A DNA stretch of 64,000 bases from Macrosoma leucophasiata (GCA_036365455.1 JAWQUS010000016.1:12361001-12425000), one strand, 5' to 3'; positions 46,675-59,500 are shown, counted from the stretch's first letter. A program made the numbers and translations. The notes: generated by a model from the letters alone, not told the origin.

Positions 46675-49600
46675 ATGAAAATATTATCAACACTCCTCTT
46701 TGTGTGCTTAGCGATACATAATTCATATAACCACCGGACACAAAGAAATGCCCTGGGTACTTTATATAGATGGAAACAGATAGACTTCAGCTTTCCAACT
46801 TCTCAGGATCGACAGACAGCTATCGAAAATGGGTAAAGTATCTAATGTTACTCGCTTATAATTTCGAACGACATTATTATTGATATTTATTTTATGTATA
46901 ACGTATATATTAGAAAATAACTGAACATTCTAGCACATAATATTTATATTATACTTACACGTTGTTTCGCTTCATTGTCAACAGATTTAGTTACTTCTGC
47001 ACGCCTAATCTATACTTATAATAAATCTGTAGGAGTGTAAATTCTGTACATTAAAAATATTGAAAAAATAAATACCAGGGGATGTTATTAGATCGATACC
47101 GAACACAGATATGTGATTAGAATTTTTTTTTGTCTGTCTGTCTGTCTGTTTGTTCAAGCATCACATAAAAACTACAGGTCCAATTACACTGAAACTTGGT
47201 ATGATTATACTTTAACCTTTGGCGCACAACACTAGGTATTTTTATCCCGGAAAAATGTCTGTTTGTCTGTGTGTTTGTGCACGCTAATATCAGAAACGGC
47301 TTATTCGATTTGCGGTTTCCACTTATATATTGTGGTAAGTTTCACTTAAGATTTAGTGTTTGTTTCATGTTTGTTCAAAAAAGTTATGTCAATTTAAAGA
47401 ATCGTATCGAATATATTTAAGCTATTCTGTATCTTAGTTCTATCTTTTAGGGAGTTACGTACCTATTAGGTAAAAACGGACACTACGGATAACTAATCCT
47501 CCGCTGTCTGTCTGTCTGTCTGTCCGTCCGTCCGTCCGTCTATCTGTCACCAGGCTGTATCTCATAAATAGTGATAGCTAGAAAGGAAACATTTTCACAA
47601 ATTATGTATTTCTGTTACCGCTATAATGGAGACGCTTAAAATTTTCACAAAATTTTTAGGTCTTATGTTGTATTGTAGCCTTCATAGTAAATCTATATAC
47701 ATACAAATAAATAAAATTGGAGTGTCTGTTTGTAATATTAAATAACCGCTTTTTACTAAACGCATATGTATGTATACACGGTACATATACCTTACAATTT
47801 TGGTCTGTCTGTCTGTCTGTCTGTCTGTTTGGCGGGGCTAAACTCCGATCTCCGATCGATTTTGACGAGACTTTCACTGGCAGATAGCTGATGTGATAAG
47901 GAGTAACTTGGGCTACTTTTATCTCCATACAACCATACATCTATACATAACTACATACAAATACATAGAATTTGAGTGTCTCTGATTTTGACGGGACGTT
48001 CACTGGCAGATAGCTGATGTAATAAGGAGTAACTTACGCTACTTTTATTAGTTCATAGTAACATCATATAATAGAAATAAGATTTAAATAGTCGAATTAG
48101 AGTAACATGAATTATTATTCTTCTTACTCTTGGCGTAGTTATTTTAGAATTTACAACCCTGCCTCAAGCGGCTTCTAAAAAATACAGTGAATTACTGAAA
48201 CCCTTCATCAGTACATGAATACCTATTTTAGATATTCATAATCGTGTATCAAAAATATGTTACAGCATAAACCCGCTGTGACACTTTAAATTTAGATTGC
48301 CTTTCACAAATATCGTAACAGATGCGACATTATTGATTAAATTACCGGAGTTATGTCGCCAGAACTAAAACAAAAAAATATTCGATGGAGACTGCGTCAC
48401 CACATACATACCTACGCCGCTGCGTTGTGTCGTCGATGCTATCTACCTGCTCGTATATTTAAAATCCATTTTTCCTGCGACTTCATCCGCATCTTTGTTT
48501 TTCAAACAAAAAGTAGTTTCATAGTTTTACAGGATTCAAACCATGTTCATATAAAAGGTTTATCACAATCGGCTTAGCGGTTTGGTTCTGAAAGCGTGAT
48601 AGACAGACAAATTGACATTAATAATATCAGTCAGGATTTGTGGGACAGATTAGTCCATGATAGGTATGTTCCTATCATGTGATAGTAGACACATAATAAT
48701 AGTAGCGGCATCTAAATATTAAAGTCACGACATCATGTAGAGTCAATAGTCCATCCATGGGCTTATTTGCTGAAATTACTTCTGTCCCGTTTACCACATA
48801 CATATTATGGTAAGTTTGTCATGGAATGATAAGTTGGCTAATTTACAATGACATGTACGATATATCCATGAACGTTTGTAATAGATCACTTTAAAGGTCT
48901 TAGATAACATGAAATACACGCCCAGTTCAACTCACCGATTAATTAGGCCATTATGAAAGTAAAGTAGCCCCGCCTAGACGTTACGCTTTTACATCAGAAG
49001 AAAAAAACTGATAAGAGCATTCGTTCCTACGTGATTATGTAAAGATTGTTACATAGTCTACTTACTAGTAGTTATCTGTGTAGTCAATACTGTAATATTC
49101 ACTCACCATCCATAATGACTGCATTCTCGATTTATTTACCTACCTGAATCTTCATCTAATTATTATGGCGGCAGATTGACGTAATGCGCTCCTTAAGCGC
49201 TCGGGCTCCGATACGCTCTGAACTCTATCACTAGTAAATAAAACTATTTTATACAAGAACTCGACCACTATGAAAAATACCTTTTTATTTAGAATTAAAT
49301 CACATATTCCAGACAATTCAATCAAATAAATGTCATACCTCTGGGCGTGGAACGATGGAAGGAGCGCATATTCGTCAGCACTCCGAGGTGGAAGAAGGGA
49401 GTACCAGCCACATTGTCGTCTATACCCGTAGCCGCTGACACAGAATCTCCGATGCTGTCACCATACCCTAACTGGGACTGGCATACTGCAGGTAACATAC
49501 ATTTCTCTGTAGTTTTTGGGGCGAGTAAAACAGCACAAATGTATGAAATTGAATAGTCCACGTTGATATTAAGTAACACTCTACCCTTAGTACCCCATGA

Positions 49601-50807
49601 ATGTCTACATAAAGCACTCGAAGTAATTTTTTATGCAGAAGTCTTGGATGATATCTAGTGGATCTAATTATCTCTAATTAGACACAACGTTACGAAAAAT
49701 ATATTATAATGACATCCCTTGATACGTCCCACAGCTGGGCACGTGTCTCTCCCCTTCTTGGGAGGAGGAATAATATACTAACTACACCAAAATCAAAAGC
49801 GTGTCAAATATAAAACATCGCATTTATAACCCAACAATTTAAAAGTAAGCTCAAAATAAGATTTCCGTAAATAAAATATCGTTTTTATTTCTTTCATGTA
49901 AGACAATTGCACGGGCTTTACGGATATATACCGAATGAGCATCGATCACTGCGGAGTCATGTGGGCGTTGGACGCCGGGCAAGTCGAGGCTTTCGAAACA
50001 GCGCGTCAACTTTGTCCGCCGACCCTATTCGCCATCGACTTGGAAACGGACACTGTTCTCGGAAGATATCCGATCCCCGCCGAATTTGTTCTACAGAATT
50101 CCCTTATCACTAACCTCATTGTCGACTCGCGAGACGCACGCTGTAGAGACCGACACGTTTACATTGCTGACGCATGGAGATACGGTCTCATCGTGTTCCG
50201 AAGTTCTGATGCTGCCTTCTGGAGGTTCACTCACTACACATTCTATCCTGAGCCGTTATATTCAAATTATACTCTCCACGGATTAAATTATCAATGGACA
50301 GACGGTTTGTTTGGTATGTCTTTGGGAAAAATGATTAATGGTGATCGGCCCTTGTATTATCATTCTATGTCAGCCTCATTGGAATTTGTAGTATCGACAA
50401 CTGTCATACGAGACCCTAATCGTGTCAGCGATGCAGTGAGTGAATTTAAACTTCTCGGCGACAGTAGAGGCCCTAATGGACAAGTCTCCGCTGCAGCCGT
50501 CGACCGCAACGGTGTCATGTTTTTCAACCTCATTTCGCAAGACAGTATCGGATGCTGGGATACTCGTAAAGAATATAAGATCCAGAATTTGGGAATTGTG
50601 GCTACTAATAATAATACTCTAGTGTTTCCAAATGATTTGCGAATAGATCACGAGGTACCGCAAGTCGCTTGGATAATAACTAACAGATTGCCTATGTATC
50701 AATTCAATTTAATAAAACCAGATGAGTATAATTACCGAGTTATGTATTTAGATCCGACTGCTGCTGTACAAAACTCGATATGTGATAGTAATTTAAGCTT
50801 TTATTAG
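46675..50807 (+). CDS. Yellow / MRJP family secreted protein, second of a tandem pair
   Basis: Exons: 46675-46832, 49313-49491 and 49903-50807. Phases agree, giving 413 aa. The start MKILSTLLFVCLAIHNSYNH is a signal peptide. The MRJP domain reads LYRWKQIDFSFPTSQ, INVIPLGVERW, STPRWKKGVPATLS, NCTGFTDIYRMSIDHCGVMW, LDAGQVEAF, LCPPTLFAIDLETD, RDRHVYIADAWRYGLIVF, YTLHGLNYQWTDGLFGMSLG, SIGCWDTRKEY, LVFPNDLRIDHE, AWIITNRLPMYQF and SICDSNLSFY. It shares intron positions and most of these blocks with the gene at 40375-43555, so the two arose by tandem duplication. It lacks the extra first intron of that gene. Both have N-glycosylation at NYT. The last acceptor is TAAG rather than CAG. The 2480-bp first intron is filled with retroelement pieces. 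ATTAAA lies at 50872. The function is inferred from the family: extracellular, cuticle or pigment related. Confidence 0.93.
47015..48052 (-). repeat. Split reverse copy of the retroelement at 24299-24803, with microsatellites
   Basis: Reading the - strand, about 48052-47830 repeats the duplicated CTATCTGCCAGTGAAAGTC..CGTCAAAATCGA units. About 47165-47015 repeats the 3' end through TAATAACATCCCCTGGTATT. Roughly 630 bp in between carry another retroelement piece and GTCT/GTCC tracts at 47131-47150, 47504-47548 and 47803-47829. Confidence 0.6.
49108..49245 (-). repeat. Very diverged family 1 piece
   Basis: CATCCATAATGACTGCATTC, GGCGGCAGATTGACGTAATGC and CTCTATCACTAGTAAA keep family order in the first intron of the third Yellow gene. 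Confidence 0.35.
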
Positions 50808-50871
50808 TTTGTGGTATGTCTATATGTGATAAATACAACAGTACCTAGAAGACATAATTGTATGCAGCAGA

Positions 50872-50877
50872 ATTAAA
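50872..50877 (+). terminator. Polyadenylation signal of the third Yellow gene
   Basis: ATTAAA 64 bp after the stop. It lies between the two convergent stop codons at 50807 and 50901. Confidence 0.45.
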
Positions 50878-50900
50878 AATACGATATTGTTTAAATTGTT

Positions 50901-53261
50901 TTATTTATTGTCTTTCTTTTCAATTGAATGGTTGTCATGAATACTACGGCGAGAGCATATTTCACAACCTTGCTCTTCTATTTCTTTATTATTTGATATA
51001 GGTTCATCTTTATGATTGCTTGTTAAAGCCTTCTCTTCGATATTTTTACACTGAGACTTATCTTTGTTCTGATTGTTATTGCAATTTAGTCCAGTGTTTG
51101 ACCTGTTTACTATGCTACAAATACTTCCTGAAGAATCTATTTTTAGATTGTGACTCATATTTTTATTGTTTTTCTTATTTTTTCTTGTACTAGAGGTATC
51201 GACTTTCAACATTTTTAAAATTTCTTGCTGATTAAATAAACTTGTATTGCTTGACATTTTATTTTCAGTGTCATATTCATCTTTTTGGGTAGAGGCGTTA
51301 TGTATTTCAGTGCTTTCTTTATCGCTATACCTAGCTTTCAAAATGTCTTTGTACTCAGTTTTTAAATTTTGCATAATTTCAGAGGGTTTTTTCATAAATA
51401 TTTGTGGATAGTCTCTGAGATAGGAAGCTATACGACCTTTGCTATTTCCCACTAAGGGTGGAGTATCAGTATCTTCATTAGGTAAAGTCGTACAACTGAG
51501 TGGTTTATTTTTCTCAAGTTTTATTTGTGAGCTAGTCTTAAAGTGTCTCATCGAATCTACTCCTTCCTTTTTTAAGTAGACGCCTATTCGCATTAACATC
51601 AGCCCAAACTGTTCTAGAATGCGATCAGTGTCTCTCGGGACTGCTACTTCACTACCAAACCAGTCTTCATACGTACCTATATCAGATATTGTTCTGTTAG
51701 AAGTAACGGACAATGGTTGCGAACCATCTATAACAGCATGTATATCTTCAATGCTTGCATCTTTTGAAAGGGCCTTGTGGGATATTTGTTGATTTTGTAG
51801 TCGCGATGAACTCATTATATCGGCGGAAGTATGTCGCTGACTATAGCTGTCAAGGAAATGTATTTATGGAACTTACAAGAGTTTATAAATAAATTTTAAA
51901 TATTTTGTCAACCTACTTTATAAGTAAAGAGCTCACAGACTAGATATAAGTCTCCGTCGTAATTGGTCTTCATCTTGCAAAGATTTAGTCTTTCGTCTAC
52001 GTACTGCCAATTCCAATCCATAGTCATGATCGTTTGCGGGCAAGACAGCTGGAAATATTTTGAATGCTGACGCCATTTTCAATGTATGATAATAACTGTT
52101 CCAAAAATATAATTTATTGGAAAAACAAATGGTTTACGAAGACATTTTCAATGTTTGAAATACAAGTAACCGTATTTTACCTTAAAACCAGCATCCACAT
52201 GTAAAAAGCAGGCATGATTGTGGTGAGTTTTGTAACAACAAACATTATGCAAGGAGGTCTTGCAGGTCCCAAAAGCACGCATGTACCAAGACCAAGTGCT
52301 AAACTTGTAAGTTCACATAATAATTTTCGCACTGCAGCCAATAAAAGCCATGGAAGAACCAATGTGGGACGTTCTTCCTAACGAATCAAAATGTAAAATT
52401 AGTATCAATACATTCGACACTGATTTTAGTAGGTACCTACCTAATAATATAAATCAACATTTACGGACAAAACTACGCCAAGTAATATAAATATATATCT
52501 CTTTCTCTATATATTTCAGTAATTCTCGTGTCACAATGTTAGTTACCATACTCTTCCGAAACGTCTGGAAATTCTCATGAAATTTCGTGTGTCTATTGGG
52601 TAGTTCTGAGAATCGACCAACATCTATTTTCCATACCCCTTAGTGATAAAGGTCATTCTCAGGATTTTTTTTTCAATTTCTTGGGCACAGTTTTTTTAAG
52701 GCGATAAGTTCGTCGGGACAGCTAAATTAATAAATTCCGAATCTACAGTCTACAGTACAGTTACAGTTTATTAGTTGGTTTACCGATTAAGATTGCTATT
52801 CCCAATACCTACCTACGTGTAATGATTCCTACTAATGTCATAAATGCGAATGTAAGTTTGTTCGTTACACTTTCATTCGAAAACTACTAAACCAATCATC
52901 ATTCAAACTTTGTACACATATTTTTAGAGGTGTTAAAAGTCACATAAGATACTTTTTAATACACGCGGACAGAGTCGCAGCTAAAAGCTAGTCTTTCATT
53001 ATTTAGGAAATTAATTGCCCAAAGAACTGATCTAGAGTTGGCCTGAAGTCGAATTTATCCTTAAATCTTTAAAAAACGTTATCTATTAAACGTATATAAA
53101 TATAAGTATAATATTTTTCGAACCAAAAACACGGGATAGAGTAGGACGATGTAGGAGGCGAGGTAAACGTATACAGTAAAGCACTGCACCAGCATTACGC
53201 CAGATATCATAGTACGAAGCACACGCTGCACGGGCATCGATAATTTTGCCGGCATAGTCAT
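50901..53261 (-). CDS. Multi-pass membrane protein with long polar tail (insect four-TM type)
   Basis: Exons: 53261-53124, 52377-52181, 52095-51937 and 51846-50901. Every junction keeps the frame, giving 479 aa. Residues 1-46 start MTMPAKLSMPVQRVLRTMIS and contain one hydrophobic segment (about 18-46). Residues 47-113 hold two more: LVLPWLLLAAV..LALGLGTCVLLG, and CIMFVVTKLTTIMPAFYMWM followed by LVLSYYHTLK. The arrangement EERPTLVLPWLLL ... MLVLSYY resembles small insect four-transmembrane proteins of the DUF4728 kind. Residues about 125-479 are a hydrophilic, Asn/Ser/Lys-rich tail with a basic stretch VRRRKTKSLQDEDQLRRRL and a late CEICSRR. The ATG lies 9 bp after an acceptor-like TTTTTAG, so an upstream exon exists that may be leader or may code for the missing first membrane segment. 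The stop codon overlaps an AATAAA. It is tail-to-tail with the third Yellow gene. The function is unknown. Confidence 0.75.
52505..52640 (+). repeat. Dispersed retroelement 5' fragment in intron
   Basis: TTCTCGTGTCACAATGTTAG, CTTCCGAAACGTCTGGAAAT and TATTGGGTAGTTCTGAGAAT belong to the same widespread family as 4722-4915. Confidence 0.55.
52835..52995 (+). repeat. Dispersed retroelement 3' fragment in intron
   Basis: AATGCGAATGTAAGTTTGTT to ACACGCGGACAGAGTCGCAG and CTAAAAGCTAGT. It is similar in plan to 37330-37506. Confidence 0.55.
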
Positions 53262-53679
53262 CTGCCATACCTAAAAATATACCTATATTAGCGTATTACA
53301 AACAAAAATCAATATTCGAAGTGTGGACCATTGTTTTGTAGAACGCCGATGTACAAAAAGTGCAGAACAACACCATGCCTATTGCCAAAATGATTTTAAA
53401 ACCATATTTATTACGAAAGGATTGATATTTTATGGAAATTAAAAATGTTTTGCCTGCCAGAAAGAAGAAATATACATGATCCGTTGCCGCATCCCTTGTC
53501 ACAAACAGTGTATACTTTATTGACTACAATCTATTGAACAAGGCCTGCCTTTACTACATAAGAGAAAGCTATAATTGGTCGATGAGGCCTATTAAAGGGC
53601 ATCACACACATATCATTATTTTTATTGCAAAGTGGCCACCAATTACCTACACCAACTAAAGATCGTCAGCTCGACTTTA

Positions 53680-53930
53680 CTGGTGGTAGAGTTCCAGAGT
53701 AGGAGTTCGAAGCGAGCGTTTAAAAAATCAGCGTTCAGCACTATCGTGTTCCGATTATATGGCCCCAAAATAACTACTTATCACAGAGTCGTCATAACAA
53801 CTAAAGTCTCAGGGGTGGCAACGCATCTGCATTTTGACCTCGGGTCTTTTTGTAGGTGTCTAAAGGCTGCAGTCATCACTTAAAATCAATGTGAACTGCC
53901 GGCTTGTTTGCCACCTTTATTACATAAAAA
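53680..53930 (+). repeat. SINE-like repeat, family 1
   Basis: Starts CTGGTGGTAGAGTTCCAGAG, contains CAGCACTATCGTGTTCCGAT and CTCAGGGGTGGCAACGCATC, and ends GCTTGTTTGCCACCTTTATT then ACATAAAAAA. Part of the 5' third is deleted. Confidence 0.75.
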
Positions 53931-54239
53931 ACTTCAAAACTCTCATACCTATGCTCTCTTCTGAAGCACATGAAGTTACGCCCGTGAAATACCTATATTT
54001 TCCTACATTTAAATAATTATCCTTTATAACTCTTAAGGGTAATCTCGGAATATACTTTTTTTACATACCTATAATATCAAAATTATCCAAATAATGTAGA
54101 AGCAACATCCGTCCATAAAAAGCAGCACATGACGGCACATGTTAAACAAAATATTTACCTCTACTCCTATTGCGTAGTAGTAAATATAGCACGGGAAGAT
54201 GTGAATATTATACGAAAATATTTGTACCTATACCTAGGG

Positions 54240-54545
54240 TATAAACAAATATGTAACGTAACTTCACGCCTGTAATCCCCGAAGGGGTAGGCAGAGGTAA
54301 ATGCATGCATTCAAGCATACATGCAAACACCCACGATTCGCCGGTTACGTTTTGGCCCATGTAACAGGTGGCGAGCCTGTTGACATCTCCGGGCACATTA
54401 CCAAACTTTGAGGTACTGGGAAATTTCCAGAAAATGGAAAAATCCCAATAGAACCAGAGATAAAGGCTTTTTCACCATTATCTCTGATAACCCCCTACCC
54501 GGGAATCGAACCCAGGACCTCAGCGTAGTAGTAGTGGTAACAAAC
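54240..54545 (-). repeat. tRNA-derived SINE (family 2), fullest copy
   Basis: On the - strand, GGTCCTGGGTTCGATTCCCG contains a perfect pol III B box (GGTTCGATTCC), shortly after ACTACTACTACGC. The body continues through GAGATGTCAACAGGCTCGCC, AACGTAACCGGCGAATCGTG and TACCCCTTCGGGGATTACAG and ends AAGTTACGTTACATA. The other fragments listed as family 2 are pieces of this sequence. Confidence 0.82.
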
Positions 54546-56330
54546 AAATATGGAAATCTTTCATCGAACTTATGAATAGTTGGGCACCTGTTTTAAATTT
54601 GCGTTCACTTTAAACAGCGTGGCGTCGAATATGGTTCTCAGAAGCCCCAGTAAAGTCCATAAGCATACTTCCGACTGTAAAGTCATGCCCACATATGCCA
54701 GTATGTTTATCATGGTGTATTTTTTATTATCTTTTTTTTAAGAAGCCCTATTTATAGTTGTTTCATTTTTATTGTTTTTTAGTATTTTTATTGATGTTAC
54801 AAAAAGTACGAATTTGGGATAGACATTTCAAAATGGTCATTGTATTTTTGACGTGATGAAGATAAAATATGTCTAATGAAATACAGATTTCGTAAAAATA
54901 AGTAGGTAAGTAGTACCTATTTTGTTTTTTCCATTTTTTTCCACGGGATCGGGACACTACACGAGTTAAGGTGGGTACTCTCTAAGTGAGTTACATACCT
55001 ACATACCCATGTGGAGTACCACATGACGTGGAGTACTCTAATAAATAGGTAGATTAAATTATTTGGGTTTAATAATTGTACAAAGGGATGCGTTTAGTAC
55101 TTAATTGTTTTGCTTGCCACTTTTCTTCTGGTAAGTTAATACTACAGTATTTACATTAAAAATAGAGATATAAATACGAATATGTTGCCTTGGCCACTTT
55201 GAGGCATAGGATCTTTTCTCTATAAAGAAATTACAGAGCCTTACATTACTCTGTAATACGGTTTCGACGTTAGAACTGTAAAAATTCTTTATGAACATAC
55301 CTATATGTATATGATAAGTATAAGCCTATCCACAATTCACTTAATTAAACGGTTAATAAAGTTGGAAGTTGACCCACATCAATTTTTGTGGTCATCGCTA
55401 CATGATTAAACTATTATGTAAACTATTAGAAATGTACCGGCGTCACTGCCTTTTTATACTTTATAATTCCAGATGATTAACAGCCATACAAGTATAGTAT
55501 AATAAGAATATAGGTAGTTAGAGAATAAATTATTACTTATTACTCTTTCGCTACTGATTGATTGACTATATGGACTAACACACGGCCGAAACTGTTGGTT
55601 CAGTTGGTTGCAGAAAGCTGATATATATTATTTTGTGTGTATGAGTGCATGGGAGTAATTACAAAAAAGGGAACAAAGATTATGCATGTAGGACGTCGCG
55701 AGTAAATATTAGTACATAAAAAATGGACATTGACAATGAAACTTGACATGTTTCACAGGTGTAGAAATAAAGCTTTCAAGACAGAATTCAATCTGTGTGC
55801 CTTGGCCGTTTTACTATTGTCACATAGGCATAAGATGTACACAATAGTTCTTGGTGGTGAAGAAACATACTAAAATGCACGAATCTTGACTAAGATGTAG
55901 AGTTTGTAAATTTAGACCGTGTAGAGTAAAAACTTGGCTCTATACAAGATCTGATAACTTTTGTCAGTGCGAACGATATGGTCTCTTTTGAAGAATATTC
56001 TAGAGGAAAATCTTTTGGATTGGATGTTACTTTTACTGAAAAGATACCTACTCTCGTAGTAAAGGGCTAAAGTACTTTTTATTTTTAAGCATTGGTAGGC
56101 ATCGCCTGCATCATTACCTCCTACACTTCGGTAGTACTTTGTTAAGTAGAGAAGCATTACCTCCTGCTTCTCTACCTAACAAAGTACCTATCACAAAAAA
56201 AAATAGGTTCGAGCGAGAACAACGGTTAACGTTTTAAGAAATTATATCAACATTGTCGCTTTAATTAAAGCGCGTTACAGACTTGTGTTGTCATCGCTTC
56301 ATATTTGTCATCAGGCTGTGAGTAAATAAT
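54546..56330. other. Intergenic AT-rich DNA
   Basis: No gene supported. An imperfect duplication with inversion of GAAGCATTACCTCC/CTTCTCTACCTAACAAAGTA words is seen at about 56120-56190. Confidence 0.45.
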
Positions 56331-56334
56331 CCGT

Positions 56335-56556
56335 GCCCATAGCCCGTAGTCCGTACAGAATCGCGACGCTACCATTACCACAGAACACAACACAGACGAT
56401 CTTCGACGGGCGAGACAATCGCGCGGTTCACGCGCTCCGGTCGCACGCTATTTCCGCAGTCATTTTTGTGTCTTACAATATACACTAGTTGGAACATCGT
56501 TTATAACTCTTAGTGTCAGTGTTAACCAGTGATAAAATAACTCAGTGTCTTCAAAG
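56335..56556 (+). other. Candidate promoter and non-coding first exon of a gene beyond the window
   Basis: A GC-rich patch (CGACGGGCGAGACAATCGCG, GTTCACGCGCTCCGGTCGCA) in otherwise AT-rich DNA is followed by a leader-like stretch with repeated CAGTGT words. It ends CTCAGTGTCTTCAAAG at a GTAAAT donor (56557). No long frame is present, and no matching coding exon was found in the next 7.4 kb. This pattern is common for 5' leader exons of insect genes with a long first intron. It is an inference only. Confidence 0.35.
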
Positions 56557-59500
56557 GTAAATAATACATGTTACATACACGCCATATTTTTAAACTCTAC
56601 AAAAATTGATTAAGAAAATAGTCTTAACTGAGGCCTTGATTTTGTTTCAGAATATTTAATGTAGGTTACGTCCTTGCCTTGAGCGCCATGAGTCGCAAGC
56701 TATTTTGGTTAATTCTGTAAATATGCATCTCCTCGTTTATCACCGCCGTACGGATAATATATTACTAAATTGGCTACCTACACTCTAAATACATAGTGCT
56801 AAGGTCCTAAATAGATTGCTTTCTCTGTCTAGATATCTTGTTTATATACACTTAGCAATAAAACATACTAATCACGATTTGGTCTAGAATAATAATTATC
56901 AATATAGGTACTTAACGTAGGTGACGTACCACTTGTGAAAACTACAAAAATATTAATTAAATATTGAATCAAACATTGGATAGATAACATGATTATGCAA
57001 TTTAGAGATGACGCTGCTACCGCTTATTTATACGTCTGCTTTACCAATACTGGTTCTCTTTAATTCTTATTCAATAGACCATAAACATTCTTAAACGACG
57101 CGTTCGAGATGTTATTCGATTTAAAAAATATACTTACAATGTGGGATGTACCATCAATGTGGGAGAGAAGCTCGCCTACGCATTTTACCGTGCACTACCT
57201 AACTATTAAATAATTAATACACGACTCTACATTGTTGATGATTTGATTACTTATTCTATTTACGAAGACTGTAAGATTTCTTATGATATCACTTGTGGTA
57301 TTACACAGTTAAATGCCTTATGATGGTGATTATTTCGATAGCACACGAGAAACGGTATTTCTTATGGTATAGTTACAGTCAGGTACAGTAGACATAGACA
57401 ATGTAGAGCGTTAGTTAGAGACGTAGTACTTAATGAAACTAGGTTCACTCAGACCTCTGATTTCTATAGATGTCTCTAATAGTTGTAAAGATTAATAGCA
57501 TCGATGCATGTTTATGATATTTAAGTCTCTCGTATGCTAATTTGTACACCAAAAAACACTACCAATACTTTATTTTGATTGATGTTTGTATCACGATACT
57601 TAAAATTAAACATATCTTGAAATTAAGCTTGTAAAGGCGATGACAAAATTTAATTAGCTGAAAAGTTAAAGAATAAGCTCACGTTTGTATCAATAGTATT
57701 GTAACTGTTCAGTCTACGTTCCATGTAGGATTCTTTACGTACGTGAGAACACGCCTCTGTTCCCGGATCCCCATACAAGGAGTGTCCAGATATGGTTGTG
57801 CTAACATAAACAGTACGTTGCCCGACCGTTTATCCACGATTTCCCGCGCTTTCTATCTTCTGGCAACCTACATTACTAGGTAGATACTACCTGTATGTAC
57901 ATTACCGACTATTATCAACACCCGACATCACTATTCTACATGAATTGTAGAGCTTTTGAAAACTTAGCGTTAATTTGAAAACTATCTAGGTTACCTCAAT
58001 CGAGATAATGGTTCCTAATTGGCATAGTCGTTAGACTTATTAAGGCGATTTGAGCAAGAAACAAAGAAGAACTTGATACACAATTTGTGGATTTGGTCAT
58101 TGTCCCTTTTCGGTATTCACGTGTTTCAGCTATAACAATGAATTTATTTGTTTCACATGAAATCTTCTAATTCTGTAATGCGTGAGTTAAAACCTTTAAA
58201 AACATAAAGTTAAAAATTAAAATGCGTCACCGGAGGATTCAGAACGTGGTCCACGTTTATCAATATACCTATTCCAGTTATGGGATTCAGCTTACTTGGG
58301 TTGTGTATGACTCATTTCTCTTGCTCAGTATTACACACCACCACAATATCACTGTTGGATGATGTCATCATAAGGTATGAATTGAACCCAAGTTTTATGC
58401 AGGGTTTAATATTAAATTTTTCGCCATTTACTAGACCAGTCATTTCTATAGTGGTCCAGGTGGATCCCCTGGAGTCCACGGGAGCCTCGATGGGGTCCAC
58501 ATAGGCGTGAATAAAAATAGAAATATAGGAATGTGATATAAATGTAGCAACTCCACCGAAAGAAACATAGAAACACAAGAAAACATAGTTTGGAAACCTC
58601 TGCACTAGACTAAACAACGCGGAACACGGTCATTGTAGCGAAACGGATAAATGACAGCGTGTCTTTTTCATAAACGAACGCTACTTGTTATAGTAGTTGA
58701 CCTTGGTCTCCCTTCAATGCTAAGTTGCCGAGGTGCACGACCATATATAGTATTAGGAGTTACTGCTAAAACAACTGCTAGCGGTACATACGACTCACAA
58801 TCACAGCATTCAATGTCATTAACATTACGTTATCTTTGCGAGCGCATTGGAGGTCAACTCGTGTCATCATTACTCAACTCAATCTCAGTCATATAATAAT
58901 AACAACACAGTTGTAAAGAATTACTTTGTATTGTCAGCTTGATTTGTTAATGAAGAAAATTTGATTCAATTTTAGACGCTTTTAAATTGAGTTCAAAAGA
59001 AACCTGAGCAGGAAGACGTGCAAAACTTATGTATTCTTTATATTCCTTAAGGTTAAATTTACGATCACATTTTAAACGTAACACGTTTATTTGAATATGT
59101 AAATGAACTAACATATCTGTAGTGTGTTCCTAAGTCGGTCATATTGTGTCGTAACTGTATAAAGAACGTTTTATTGCCTAATGTCGTAAGAGAAATATAG
59201 CGCGATGCTTACTTTTACTTTGAAACTCTGGTAGGTATAACTATTGTTTACAATTTACACAGTGGAAGATACTAATGCAGTGGGTGTGATACAGTCACAC
59301 ATGGTCTCGGTGACGTCATGACGCTCGGTTGGTTGACCTTCAGCGTTAGTGTAGTGTTATATCACCTGAGTCCAATTGTAATAAAATACTGTGGTACAAA
59401 AGCATGATTTAAAGAATATTTCGAGATATTCAAGATAGTTTAATTCACGTACCTACTACCTAAAGGTTCTAAATGTTTAAAATTTAAATTAGGGTAGGTA

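Noticed and set aside
47504..47829. Regular GTCT/GTCC repeats, considered as a CRISPR-like or satellite array
   Set aside because: Simple tetranucleotide microsatellites without spacers, inside a retroelement. CRISPR is not expected in an animal genome.
53296..53502. Hydrophobic - strand frame just upstream of the membrane-protein gene, attractive as its missing first exon
   Set aside because: Its only nearby donor (GTAATA) is about 25 bp from the next acceptor, too short for an intron. It also starts from GTG after an in-frame stop. It may be leader sequence.
54490..54545. tRNA-like B box, candidate tRNA gene
   Set aside because: No acceptor stem or anticodon arm can be formed, and the sequence continues into a SINE body found elsewhere in the window.
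58280..58617. Overlapping frames on both strands
   Set aside because: No splice sites, domain or coding bias on either strand. They could be a repeat fragment.
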